From NCBI GenBank assembly GCA_965207995.1, contig OZ242299.1, positions 434,001 to 498,000 on the forward strand: a stretch of 64,000 nucleotides of DNA, given 5' to 3'. Shown piece by piece: positions 8,095 to 16,367 of this stretch (the first letter of the stretch is position 1; every line of letters begins with the position of its first letter). The stretch is from DAOUKH01 sp965207995 (lineage in GTDB: Bacteria > Chloroflexota > Dehalococcoidia > SHYB01). The notes below the pieces were generated by a model that saw nothing but the letters and a program-made list of their open reading frames with translations, made no database searches and was not told where the DNA came from. A program made the position numbers and the translations under genes.

Positions 8095-8544
8095 TCAGCG
8101 CGAATCGGCAGGACGGAAGCGGGGTAGGGTGAGGCCGGCGCTCACCTCGTCCCACACCACCTCGACGGGCATGTCGACGTGGACTTCGTCGTAGGAGCAG
8201 CCGACGACGTTGCTGACGAGCTTGGCGCCGCCGCAGTCGTCGAGCCGGACCACCGCCACCGTGTAGGGAACGGCGTCCATGACAGCGGGGTGGCCCGCGT
8301 GATAGACCACAGTGTAGGTGAAGACCCGCCCCCGCCCGGCCGACTCTTCGAATGTGAAGTCGAAGCCGCCGCACTGGGGACAGACCGCCGACGGCGGGGC
8401 GCGATAGTTCCCACAATCGGTGCAGCGCTGCACCACGAGTCGGCGCTCACGGCAGGCCGCCCAGAACGGCGCGGTGACCTCGTCCGGGGCCGGCGGCGGC
8501 ATCCCAGGACCAAAGGGTTTCAGCAGGGTCGAGTCGTTGATCAC
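8095..8544 (-). CDS. Zn-ribbon OB-fold (DUF35-type) protein, thiolase partner
   Basis: A 149-aa two-domain protein. A rubredoxin-like zinc ribbon has Cys41-x2-Cys44 (CTDC) and Cys55-x2-Cys58 (CPQC), followed by an OB-fold acyl-CoA-binding domain (GRGRVFTYTVVYHAG onward). DUF35 proteins of this kind form complexes with thiolase-like Ltp2 aldolases or acyl-CoA synthases. The GTG start at 8544 is preceded by GGGAG and lies 16 nt after the thiolase stop, so the two genes are co-transcribed and probably encode subunits of one enzyme. Confidence 0.88.
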   Translation of the reverse strand: MINDSTLLKPFGPGMPPPAPDEVTAPFWAACRERRLVVQRCTDCGNYRAPPSAVCPQCGGFDFTFEESAGRGRVFTYTVVYHAGHPAVMDAVPYTVAVVRLDDCGGAKLVSNVVGCSYDEVHVDMPVEVVWDEVSAGLTLPRFRPADSR

Positions 8545-8560
8545 GGCATGCTCCCGCTGT

Positions 8561-9754
8561 TCAAGCCGACTTCGACAGGATGAGCGCGCTAGACGGCGAC
8601 GCCGACGGTCCAGCGACGACGAGGGAGTGCTGCGCGCCCTCGACCTGCGCGGTGGAGTCGCCGCGAATCTGCCGCGCCCCTTCGACGACCATCTCGAAGC
8701 CGTGGACGTTGGCCTCGGCGAGATTGCCGCCGCTGGTGTTGGAGGGCAAGGCGCCATGGGGCCAGAGCAGATTCCCCTCCTCGACGAACCGTCCGCCTCC
8801 GCCACGCTCGCAGAAGCCGAAGTCCTCGATGGCCATGAGCACCTGGCCGGTGAAGTTCTCGTAGAACTGGGCGACGTCGATGTCGGCGGGGCCGACGCCG
8901 GCCCGTTCGTAGACCTCGCGGGCCACGTCCGAAAGGCCCGCCGTTGCCCAGCGGTCGTCGGGCCATGCCATATGGTTCGGCCCATCGCCGGCGCCCATGC
9001 CCTGCGCGGCCCCCGTGATATAGGCCGGCGGACGTGGGAGGCGCTTGGCGCGCTCGGCGCTGGTGACCACTACCGCGCAGGCGCCGTCGCTCTCCTGGCA
9101 GCAATCGTAGAGGTGGTAGGGGTCGGCGATGAGGCGTGAGGCCTGGTGGTCCTCGATGGTGATCGGCCGCCCGTACATGACGGCGCGGGGATTGCGTTGG
9201 GCGTGGGCGTAGGCCGCGACGGCGATCTCCCCGAAGTGGCGGCTCGTGCCGCCGAACTCGTGCAGGTACCGCTGGGCCTGCATAGCATAGCCCACCACCG
9301 GGGCCAGCATCCCGAAGGGAGCGGCGAACTGCTGCCCGCCGCCCACGGGAGCATCGCCGCGGATGCCCATGTTGACCCCCGCGCTCGATCGCCCCTGCAG
9401 CGCGCCCTGGCACCGCGACCGGTAGCAGACCACGACCTCGGCGGTCTCGCTGTAGACCGCCATCGCGGCGTTGTGGACGATGCCGCAGGCCGCGTTGCCG
9501 CCGCCGGGGTAGAGGTTGGCGAATCGCAGGTGGGGAACGCCGAGTGCCTGCGCCACGGCGGGCGCCTCGCTCTTCTCCATCGCGTAGGTGACGAAGCCGT
9601 CGACGTCGCGCATGGTGAGGCCGGCGTCTTCGACCGCTTTCTGGACGGCCTCGCAGGCCAGCGCGAACTCCGGCCGCTTCGCCTGACCCCGCTTCGAGTA
9701 CTCCGTCTCGCCGACGCCGGCGATGCACGTCCGGCCCCGCAGCGCCCACGTCAT
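8561..9754 (-). CDS. Thiolase-superfamily protein (Ltp2/SCP-x-like)
   Basis: A 397-aa thiolase-fold protein beginning MTWALRGRTCIAGVGETEY. Cys90 in GGGNAACGIVHNAAMA is at the usual nucleophile region; the C-terminal GGNLAEANVHGF lacks the CGHPxG of biosynthetic thiolases and resembles lipid-transfer-protein thiolases and Ltp2 aldolases, which cleave side-chain acyl-CoAs. Start ATG at 9754 is 4 nt after the stop of the hydratase at 9759. With the downstream DUF35 partner it suggests a retro-aldol or thiolytic step in acyl-CoA catabolism. The substrate is not determinable. Confidence 0.88.
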   Translation of the reverse strand: MTWALRGRTCIAGVGETEYSKRGQAKRPEFALACEAVQKAVEDAGLTMRDVDGFVTYAMEKSEAPAVAQALGVPHLRFANLYPGGGNAACGIVHNAAMAVYSETAEVVVCYRSRCQGALQGRSSAGVNMGIRGDAPVGGGQQFAAPFGMLAPVVGYAMQAQRYLHEFGGTSRHFGEIAVAAYAHAQRNPRAVMYGRPITIEDHQASRLIADPYHLYDCCQESDGACAVVVTSAERAKRLPRPPAYITGAAQGMGAGDGPNHMAWPDDRWATAGLSDVAREVYERAGVGPADIDVAQFYENFTGQVLMAIEDFGFCERGGGGRFVEEGNLLWPHGALPSNTSGGNLAEANVHGFEMVVEGARQIRGDSTAQVEGAQHSLVVAGPSASPSSALILSKSA

Positions 9755-9758
9755 GGCT

Positions 9759-10565
9759 CTAGCGGCCCTGGAACTGCGGCGGGCGCTTCTCGACGAAGGC
9801 GCGGGGGCCTTCCTTGGCATCCTCGGTGGACTGCGCCAGCGTCATCGCGGCCTGCGCCGCGTCCATGGCCTCGAGGAAGGAGGAGGTAAGGCCGCGGTAG
9901 ACCAGGCGCTTGGTGAGTTGCATCGCGATGGGCGGGCCCGCGGCAAGCTTCTCGGCGTAGGCGCGGGTCTCGTCCATAAGATCGTCATGGGGAACCACCT
10001 TCGAGAGGTAGCCGATCTCCAGGGCCTTCTCCGCACCGAACAGCTCGCCCGACCAGAGAAGTTCCAGCGCCTTCTGGAGCCCCACGAGCCGGGGCAGGAG
10101 CCAGGCGCCGCCGTCGCCAGGAATCAGTCCGACATTGACGTAGGACATGCTGAACCGGGCTTTATCTGAGGCGATGCGGATGTCGGCCATCGAGCACATG
10201 TCCATGCCCGCGCCGACCGCCGCGCCGTTGACCGCCGCGATGTACGGCTTGTCGAGCAGGTGCAGCGCCCGCGCCACCTGGTGCACGGTGAAGCGCAGTC
10301 CGTTGCGGCGTTCGGCGGGCGAGGAGTCGGTGCGCAGCACCTTGTCTTCCTCGGCCCGCGCCTTGAGGTTAGCGCCGGCGCAGAAGGCCCGTCCCGTACC
10401 GGTTATGATCACCGCGCGCACGTTTTCGTCTTGTGCGGACTTCGTGACGGCGTCGGCCCACTCGGTTAGCAGCGTGTCGCTGAACGAGTTCATGCGCTCG
10501 GGGCAGTTCAGCGCGATCGTGGCGACGTGGCCATCGACGTCGTACAGAATTTCTTCGTAGCTCAT
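9759..10565 (-). CDS. Enoyl-CoA hydratase/isomerase family protein (2)
   Basis: A 268-aa crotonase. Oxyanion-hole motifs are GRAFCAGANLKAR and VNGAAVGAGMDMCSMADIRIA; the segment YVNVGLIPGDGGAWLLPRLVG is typical of the active-site region, and the tail is KEGPRAFVEKRPPQFQGR. It is the first gene of the hydratase-thiolase-DUF35 group, with a 4-nt gap to the thiolase. It likely hydrates or isomerises the acyl-CoA that the thiolase then processes. Confidence 0.92.
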   Translation of the reverse strand: MSYEEILYDVDGHVATIALNCPERMNSFSDTLLTEWADAVTKSAQDENVRAVIITGTGRAFCAGANLKARAEEDKVLRTDSSPAERRNGLRFTVHQVARALHLLDKPYIAAVNGAAVGAGMDMCSMADIRIASDKARFSMSYVNVGLIPGDGGAWLLPRLVGLQKALELLWSGELFGAEKALEIGYLSKVVPHDDLMDETRAYAEKLAAGPPIAMQLTKRLVYRGLTSSFLEAMDAAQAAMTLAQSTEDAKEGPRAFVEKRPPQFQGR

Positions 10566-10596
10566 GTGAGGTACTCCTGACTGACGCTCCGGTGTG

Positions 10597-11361
10597 TCAC
10601 TCGATTCGGAAGTCGTAGCGGGTGGGGGTGACGTAGCGATAGGGGCTCTGGAAGAGCACGTTCGACGCGCCGCCGGGTGCCGGCGACGTCCCGCGAGCGA
10701 CCCAACCCTCGCGTGCGTCCTGAATCTCCGAGACCGTCTTCACCGGGTCTTCATCGAGCAGATAGAGGTTCATGTACCTCCCGGCCTTTTCGGTGCCCGT
10801 GCCGAACTCGGCATGGGCCTCCAAGCGCATCGCGGCGACGACGCCGGGCACCGCGAGCAGGTCCTTGGAATGCGCCTCGGCGAACCACTCGTTGACGGCG
10901 GGGCGCATCGCCGGATCGGCGACCTCGGCCATCACCACGTAGATGCCCTGATGCCCCAAATAGGGAATCGCCGCCTCCACGACCGGGATGCCGGGCCGCG
11001 CGTGGGCCTGGATTAGCTTGTAGAACGTCACGTCGGCGATCTTTCCATGCCGGAAGATGCGCTTCTCCTTACGGAGACGCGCTCCGGCCTCGTTCCAGTA
11101 GCCCATGACGGCCCCGATGTCGTCGGTGTTCATGAAGTAGGTCGAGCAGTACGAGCCCTTCCCGTCGGCGAGCTCGGGCAGCTTGGACGGATTGGGACGG
11201 GCCGCCTTGCACTCAGTGTCGGCCACGTAGCGCCGCCCCAGAAGCATGTCGTCGAGGGCGACGAACTCGGGCAGGTGGTCGAAGTCGTACCAAACGTTGT
11301 AGTCCTGGGTGTGCTCTTGGGGCACGTCGATGAGGCCGACGACCGCGCCGTTCGCTTGCAT
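10597..11361 (-). CDS. Hypothetical protein, possible duplicated Dabb-like barrel
   Basis: A 254-aa protein with no family I can name. Two halves look alike in layout: GAVVGLIDVPQEHTQDYNVWYDFDHLPEF near the N-terminus and GIYVVMAEVADPAMRPAVNEWFAEAHSKDLLAVPGV in the second half, each a strand followed by an E/D-W-Y/F helix and a VPG turn as in dimeric alpha/beta-barrel proteins. An internal duplication of a ferredoxin-like fold is inferred. The ATG follows GGAGGTCC. It lies 31 nt upstream of the hydratase at 10565 and may belong to that operon. Confidence 0.7.
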   Translation of the reverse strand: MQANGAVVGLIDVPQEHTQDYNVWYDFDHLPEFVALDDMLLGRRYVADTECKAARPNPSKLPELADGKGSYCSTYFMNTDDIGAVMGYWNEAGARLRKEKRIFRHGKIADVTFYKLIQAHARPGIPVVEAAIPYLGHQGIYVVMAEVADPAMRPAVNEWFAEAHSKDLLAVPGVVAAMRLEAHAEFGTGTEKAGRYMNLYLLDEDPVKTVSEIQDAREGWVARGTSPAPGGASNVLFQSPYRYVTPTRYDFRIE

Positions 11362-11478
11362 GAGGACCTCCGGAACGCGTCGTCCTCTCCGGAGACGCGC
11401 TCCCGCGGAACGTTAGCGGAGCGCACCGCCAAGCGCAAGGCGCGCCGCCGCCAGAGGGGCAAGATGGCGGAAATCGGC

Positions 11479-11507
11479 TTGGCAGATAACGGTTTAATTG
11501 GTAGCAT
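11479..11507 (+). promoter_or_regulatory. Promoter of the inositol-phosphate synthase gene, predicted leaderless
   Basis: -35 TTGGCA (11479-11484), exact 17-nt spacer, -10 TAGCAT (11502-11507). Six nucleotides separate the -10 from the ATG at 11514, so the predicted transcription start is the A of the start codon. No Shine-Dalgarno sequence is present. Confidence 0.65.
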
Positions 11508-11513
11508 AGCGCG

Positions 11514-13067
11514 ATGGACAACCACCAGAACTCCGCAAAGCAGATCATCGACCGTTTCGGAGGCCAGTCGGCCCTCGCCGCGCTCCTCGGCAAGCGCCAG
11601 AGCACCGTGCAGCACTGGGCCAAGACCGGAAGGATCCCTGCCCAGTGGCACGACCGCCTGCTCGAGCTTGCCCGTCAACAGGGAATCGGCCTTGAAGCCA
11701 CCGACTTCGTATCGCCGGCCGCGGCCTCCGTCCAGCCGCCCGACGGCAAGCTCGGCGTCCTCCTTGTCGGCTTGGGCGCAGTATCGTCGACCCTCATTGC
11801 GGGCGTCGAGCAGGTGCGGCGCGGTGGCGGTGAGCCCATCGGATCGATCAGCCAGATGGCGACGATCCGCCTCGGCAAGCGGACCGACAAGCGGGCCCCG
11901 CTGATTCGGGACTTCGTCCCCCTCGCCGAGCTCGACCAGCTCGTCTTCGGGGCCTGGGACCCCATTCCGGACAACGCCTATGAGGCCGCGCTGAAAAGCG
12001 GCGTCCTCGACCGCAACGAGGAGATCGAGCCCGTCGCCGACATCCTCAAGGCGATCGAGCCGATGGAGGCCGTCTTCGACGCCGACTACGTGAAGCGCAT
12101 CGAAGGCGCCAACACCAAGTCCGTCGACAACAAGCTCGACGCCGTCGAGGCCATCCGGCAAGACATGCGGCGATTCAAGGAAGAGCACGGGTGCGACCGG
12201 CTCGTCATGGTCTGGTGCGCGTCCACCGAAAAATTCATTGAGTCGAGCGAGGTGCACGGCGACATCGAGCGCTTCGTCGGCGGCCTGCAGGAAAACGACG
12301 CCAACATCGCTCCGTCCATGGTCTACGCCTACGCGGCCCTGCTTGAGGGCGTCCCCTTCATCAACGGCGCCCCCAACTTGTCCACCGACATACCCGCCCT
12401 CGACCGGATGGCGAGAGACCGGAACGTGCCGATCTGCGGCAAGGACTTCAAGACCGGCCAGACCCTGGTCAAGACGGTCATCGGGCCGATGCTCAAGGCG
12501 AGGATGCTCGGCATGGACGGGTGGTTCTCCACCAACATCCTGGGAAACCGCGACGGCGAGGTGCTCGACGAGCCGGAGAACTTCAAGACAAAGGAAGAGT
12601 CGAAGCTCGGTGTGCTGGAGTACATCTTGCAGCCTGAGATGTACCCCGAGCTGTACTCCGACGCCTATCACAAGGTGCGCATCAACTACTACCCGCCCCG
12701 GGGCGACGCCAAAGAGGGCTGGGACAACATCGACCTCTTCGGCTGGCTGCGCCACCGGATGCAGCTCAAGATCAACTTCCTCTGCTCCGACTCAATCCTG
12801 GCCGCGCCGCTGGTGCTGGACCTCATCCTCTTCATGGACCTCGCGCAGCGCGCCGGCATGGGCGGGATACAGGAGTGGCTCTCCTTCTATTTCAAGAGCC
12901 CCCAGCACGCGCCGGACGTCTATCCCGAGCACGACCTCTTCATCCAGCAGACCAAGCTCAAGAACACGCTGCGCTGGCTGATGGGCGAACCGCAGATCAC
13001 CCACCTCGGCATGGAGTACTACGGCGGGCCGGTCGCGCCGGTGGAGGCTTCTGCCTCCTCGTCCTGA
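11514..13067 (+). CDS. ino1: Inositol-3-phosphate synthase with N-terminal HTH domain
   Basis: A 517-aa fusion. Residues 5-66 form a small helix-turn-helix domain (AKQIIDRFGGQSALAALLGK and TVQHWAKTGRIPAQWHDRLL) like the carph-isopro/YdaS-type domains. From about residue 79 it is a myo-inositol-1-phosphate synthase: Rossmann GLGAVS at 86-91, NGAPNLSTDIP, the GKDFKTGQT nucleotide/active-site loop, NILGNRDG, and SDSILAAPLVLDLILF near the C-terminus. It makes 1L-myo-inositol 1-phosphate from glucose 6-phosphate with NAD. The HTH may allow DNA binding or oligomerisation. The 3' end overlaps the convergent MFS gene by 49 nt. Confidence 0.92.
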   Translation: MDNHQNSAKQIIDRFGGQSALAALLGKRQSTVQHWAKTGRIPAQWHDRLLELARQQGIGLEATDFVSPAAASVQPPDGKLGVLLVGLGAVSSTLIAGVEQVRRGGGEPIGSISQMATIRLGKRTDKRAPLIRDFVPLAELDQLVFGAWDPIPDNAYEAALKSGVLDRNEEIEPVADILKAIEPMEAVFDADYVKRIEGANTKSVDNKLDAVEAIRQDMRRFKEEHGCDRLVMVWCASTEKFIESSEVHGDIERFVGGLQENDANIAPSMVYAYAALLEGVPFINGAPNLSTDIPALDRMARDRNVPICGKDFKTGQTLVKTVIGPMLKARMLGMDGWFSTNILGNRDGEVLDEPENFKTKEESKLGVLEYILQPEMYPELYSDAYHKVRINYYPPRGDAKEGWDNIDLFGWLRHRMQLKINFLCSDSILAAPLVLDLILFMDLAQRAGMGGIQEWLSFYFKSPQHAPDVYPEHDLFIQQTKLKNTLRWLMGEPQITHLGMEYYGGPVAPVEASASSS

Positions 13068-14308
13068 CGGTACTTCTGGAAGGCCCGGGGCGGCGGTAGC
13101 CGCCGGCTCCAAAGCAGGGCGAGGAGCATGAGTCCGGCGGCAACGAGGCCCATCACCGCGAGCGCCGTGGGGGCCGAGGTGAACTCGGCTCCGACGCCGG
13201 CGATCATCGTGCCCAACGGCACGAGCCCGAGCACCATCATGCGGACCGCAAAGACCCGCCCCAGCATGTCGTCGGGCGTACTGAGCTGCACCAGGGCCAT
13301 GTTCACGATCATGAATGAGGCTTGCGTGAAGCCGACGCACAGCAGCAAGAAGAGCGACAGGGTAAAGACCGACGACTGGGCGAAAGCGACCTCGACCAAG
13401 CCTGCCACGACGCCGAAGCCGATCGCAACACGCACGTTGGGACGCTCGCCCCCGAATATGGCCAGCGCGACGGAGGCGACCAGGGAGCCCACCCCCATCG
13501 CGGCGATGAGCATACCGAAGCCGGTCTCGTCGACGAAGAGGACGTCCCGCTGGAAGATTGGCATCAGCGAGAAGACGGGAAGCAGCAGGACGGTGCCGAT
13601 CACCGACGTGACCATCACAATCTGCAAAAGCGGCGTTCTCGTCACGTAGCTGAACCCGATGGTCGCCTGTTCCAAGAACGGCTGCCGCGTCGGGTTGGCG
13701 ACGGGCGGCCGCACCGGTGTCCGCGCGACGTAGTAGAAGACCAGCACGTAGGCGCCGAGGCCGAGATAGAAGGGCGACGCGTGGCCGGCAAATTTGAGCA
13801 GCACGCCCGCTATCGCGGGGGCGATGATCTGCATGCTGCTGAAGACGGACGAGTAGAGAAAGAGGCCGTTGGTGGCAGCATCCGGCGCCGTGAGCTCGCG
13901 GATCAAGGTCTGGCGCACCGGAAAGATCACGGCCATCAACACGCCCGAGAGAAACGACACGGCCATGAGGAACGGAATGGTCAAGGCGTCGATCGTGATG
14001 AGCGCCCCGGTCAAGGCGGCCAGAGACAGCTGCGCCACCTCGACAGCGACCATCACCTTCTTGCGGTCGACACGGTCGGCCAGCGGCCCGCCGAGCACGG
14101 GAGCGAAGAGCATGGGGATCATGCCCAGGGCGAAGACGGCGGTGACCAGAATGGGTGATGAGGTCTCATCTCTCGCCAGAAAGGACCGGGCGACTTGCTG
14201 CATCTGGAACGTGCCGAAGCTGAAGAACGTCGCGAGCCAGAAGTAGCGATAGGCCTGCGAATAGAACGCGCGGAGGGCGGGAAAGCGGTAGTGGCGCGGC
14301 GGATGCAT
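13019..14308 (-). CDS. MFS transporter
   Basis: A 429-aa protein with about twelve hydrophobic segments. The cytoplasmic loop motif GGPLADRVDRKKVM after the second helix is the classic MFS motif A. Family-level features resemble the enterobactin exporter (EntS)/MFS_3 group, which are drug or siderophore efflux carriers; the substrate is unknown. The ATG is at 14308. Its 3' end overlaps ino1 on the opposite strand. Confidence 0.9.
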   Translation of the reverse strand: MHPPRHYRFPALRAFYSQAYRYFWLATFFSFGTFQMQQVARSFLARDETSSPILVTAVFALGMIPMLFAPVLGGPLADRVDRKKVMVAVEVAQLSLAALTGALITIDALTIPFLMAVSFLSGVLMAVIFPVRQTLIRELTAPDAATNGLFLYSSVFSSMQIIAPAIAGVLLKFAGHASPFYLGLGAYVLVFYYVARTPVRPPVANPTRQPFLEQATIGFSYVTRTPLLQIVMVTSVIGTVLLLPVFSLMPIFQRDVLFVDETGFGMLIAAMGVGSLVASVALAIFGGERPNVRVAIGFGVVAGLVEVAFAQSSVFTLSLFLLLCVGFTQASFMIVNMALVQLSTPDDMLGRVFAVRMMVLGLVPLGTMIAGVGAEFTSAPTALAVMGLVAAGLMLLALLWSRRLPPPRAFQKYRQDEEAEASTGATGPP

Positions 14309-14357
14309 CGGCGGAGCGCCCTAGGCGAGGGAACGCTCGCGCGGGCGGACGCCTTCG

Positions 14358-14363
14358 ATTATA
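14358..14363 (-). promoter_or_regulatory. -10 box for the MFS gene
   Basis: A perfect minus-strand TATAAT (14363-14358) lies about 50 nt upstream of the ATG, giving a leader of about 43 nt. No clear -35. It faces away from the plus-strand TATAAT at 14398-14403. Confidence 0.45.
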
Positions 14364-14375
14364 GCCGCGCCCACC

Positions 14376-14403
14376 TTGGAGAACGCGCCGGGGCGCGTAT
14401 AAT
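14376..14403 (+). promoter_or_regulatory. Promoter for the LLM oxidoreductase gene
   Basis: -35 TTGGAG (14376-14381), 16-nt spacer, perfect -10 TATAAT (14398-14403). The start is expected near 14410, followed by AGGAGGG (14421-14427) before the GTG. Confidence 0.55.
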
Positions 14404-14431
14404 CGCGGCGGCGCAAATCAAGGAGGGACTG

Positions 14432-15505
14432 GTGAAGGTCTCGGTCGGCTTCAACTTCGACGGCGGCGTGATGGCGTGGGACGACCTCGCGGAGTACGCG
14501 CGGGCGGCCGAGCGCCTCGGCGTTGACAGCATCTGGTCGCCCGAGGGGTGGGGCTTCGACGGCGCGACCCCGCTGGCCTTCCTCGCCGGGAAGACGTCGA
14601 CCATCAAACTGGGGACCGGCATCCTGCAGATCGGGGCGCGGACGCCGGCGAATCTGGCCATGACCGCCCTGTCGCTGCATTCGATATCGGGCGGCCGCTT
14701 CATCCTCGGTATCGGAACCAGCGGGCCGCAGGTGATCGAAGGGCTGCACGGCGTGGTCTTCGACCAACCCGTGCGGCGCACTCGCGAGACCGTCGAGATC
14801 CTGAAAAAGGCCTTTGCCGGCGAGCGCCTCTCCTACGAAGGCGAGCTCTTTCGCCTGCCCGTGCGAGAAGGCGAGGGCAAGGCCCTGCGCCTCTCGGCGC
14901 CGCCCGCCGACGTGCCGATCTACATCGCGGCGATGGGACCCGCGAACCTCCGCCTCACCGGCGAGGTCGCCGACGGTTGGCGTGGCATCTACGTCATGCC
15001 CGAGCACGCCGACGTCTCGATGCAGCCGATCGCGGAGGGCGCCGCCAAGGCGGGGCGCACTATTGACGATATCGACCTCCAAGGCAACGGCACGGTGTGG
15101 TTCACCGACGAACCCGAGGCCGCCATCGAGGACCTGAGCACGCGGCTCGCCTTTACGCTCGGCGGCATGGGGTCGCGCCAGAACAACTTCTACAACAACT
15201 CCTACAGCCGGGCGGGCTTTGCCGACGAGGCCAAGGAAATCCAGCGCCTCTGGTTTGAAGGGAAGCGCGACGAGGCCCGCAACCTGGTGCCGCGGGAGCT
15301 CGCGGCGATGACGCACCTCGTCGGCGACGATAAAGCGGTCACGGCCCGCATCCGCGCCTACCGCAACGCCGGCTTCAACACCCTCAACGTGGCGGTGCGC
15401 GAAGGGTCGACGCCGCCCGTTGAGCTCGGCCTCAACGACCGCATCGCGCTGCTCGAGCGCGTCATGGACTTGGTGGGACAGGTGAACACGGAGGCCGGTT
15501 CTTAG
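14432..15505 (+). CDS. LLM class flavin/F420-dependent oxidoreductase
   Basis: A 357-aa luciferase-like TIM-barrel protein. Typical segments are AERLGVDSIWSPEGWGFDG, KLGTGILQIGARTPANLAMTA, GGRFILGIGTSGPQVIEGLHG and the VPIYIAAMGPANLRLTGEVADGW strand. In this lineage the cofactor is likely F420, but FMN is possible. Members oxidise or monooxygenate small substrates. The GTG at 14432 is chosen because AGGAGGG precedes it and it matches the family N-terminus. It is followed after 38 nt by a crotonase gene, probably in the same transcript. Confidence 0.9.
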   Translation: MKVSVGFNFDGGVMAWDDLAEYARAAERLGVDSIWSPEGWGFDGATPLAFLAGKTSTIKLGTGILQIGARTPANLAMTALSLHSISGGRFILGIGTSGPQVIEGLHGVVFDQPVRRTRETVEILKKAFAGERLSYEGELFRLPVREGEGKALRLSAPPADVPIYIAAMGPANLRLTGEVADGWRGIYVMPEHADVSMQPIAEGAAKAGRTIDDIDLQGNGTVWFTDEPEAAIEDLSTRLAFTLGGMGSRQNNFYNNSYSRAGFADEAKEIQRLWFEGKRDEARNLVPRELAAMTHLVGDDKAVTARIRAYRNAGFNTLNVAVREGSTPPVELGLNDRIALLERVMDLVGQVNTEAGS

Positions 15506-15543
15506 AGCGGCACTCGAAGACGCAGGCAAGAAGGAGCGAGCGC

Positions 15544-16347
15544 GTGGGCAAGTACGACGACTACGAAGAAGAGCATCTGAAGGTCGAGGTGACCGACCGC
15601 GTCGCGCTCGTCACGATGAACCGGCCCGAGAAGCGGAACGCTATCAACCCCGCCCTGCATCATGGGTTGGAGCGAGCGTTCCGCGACCTTGGCACCGACC
15701 CGGACATTGGGGCGATCGTGCTGACCGGGGCCGGGACCGCCTTCTGCGCGGGCGGCGACTTCGGCCCGCAGACCGACGAGAGCCGCGGAGCGTCGGCGCC
15801 GACGTCGATCACGCGGGGGCCGAAGTACCTCGTGCAGAACATGGTGAATACGGAAGCTCCGACGATCGCCGCGATCAACGGACCGGCGGCGGGCCTCGGC
15901 GCGACCGTCGCGCTGCTCTGCGACGTGACGTTCATGGCGGATACCGCCCGCATCGGGGACACCCACGTCAATCTGGGTCTCGTGGCGGGCGACGGCGGCG
16001 CCGTTATCTGGCCGCTGCTCATCGGCCCGCACCGCGCCAAGGAGTTCCTGATGGCGGGCAGGTACGCCGACGGTGAAACCGCCGACAGGATCGGCCTCGT
16101 CAACCACGTCGTGCCCGCCGACAAGCTGCTCGACGAGGCGATGGCCTACGCCCGGCAGTTGGCCAACGGCGCGTCGGCGGCGGTGCGGTGGACGAAGATG
16201 GCCATTAACCGCATATTGTGGCAGAACCTCAACCTGGTGCTGGAGATGAGCCTGGCGACGGAGGCGCTCTCCGTCCGCACCGAGGACCACAAGGAAGCGG
16301 TGGCGGCGTTCCAACAGAAACGCGCACCGAACTTCCGCGGACTCTGA
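15544..16347 (+). CDS. Enoyl-CoA hydratase/isomerase family protein (3)
   Basis: A 267-aa crotonase with GTAFCAGGDFGPQ and INGPAAGLGATVALLCDVTFMAD oxyanion-hole segments and the tail TEDHKEAVAAFQQKRAPNFRG. At the second catalytic-Glu position the sequence reads HVNLGLVAGDGGAVIWPLLIG, so hydratase identity is not certain. The GTG start at 15544 is preceded by AAGGAG. It shares the LLM gene's transcript. Confidence 0.9.
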   Translation: MGKYDDYEEEHLKVEVTDRVALVTMNRPEKRNAINPALHHGLERAFRDLGTDPDIGAIVLTGAGTAFCAGGDFGPQTDESRGASAPTSITRGPKYLVQNMVNTEAPTIAAINGPAAGLGATVALLCDVTFMADTARIGDTHVNLGLVAGDGGAVIWPLLIGPHRAKEFLMAGRYADGETADRIGLVNHVVPADKLLDEAMAYARQLANGASAAVRWTKMAINRILWQNLNLVLEMSLATEALSVRTEDHKEAVAAFQQKRAPNFRGL

Positions 16348-16367
16348 GCGAGTCCTCGCTTCTCGAC

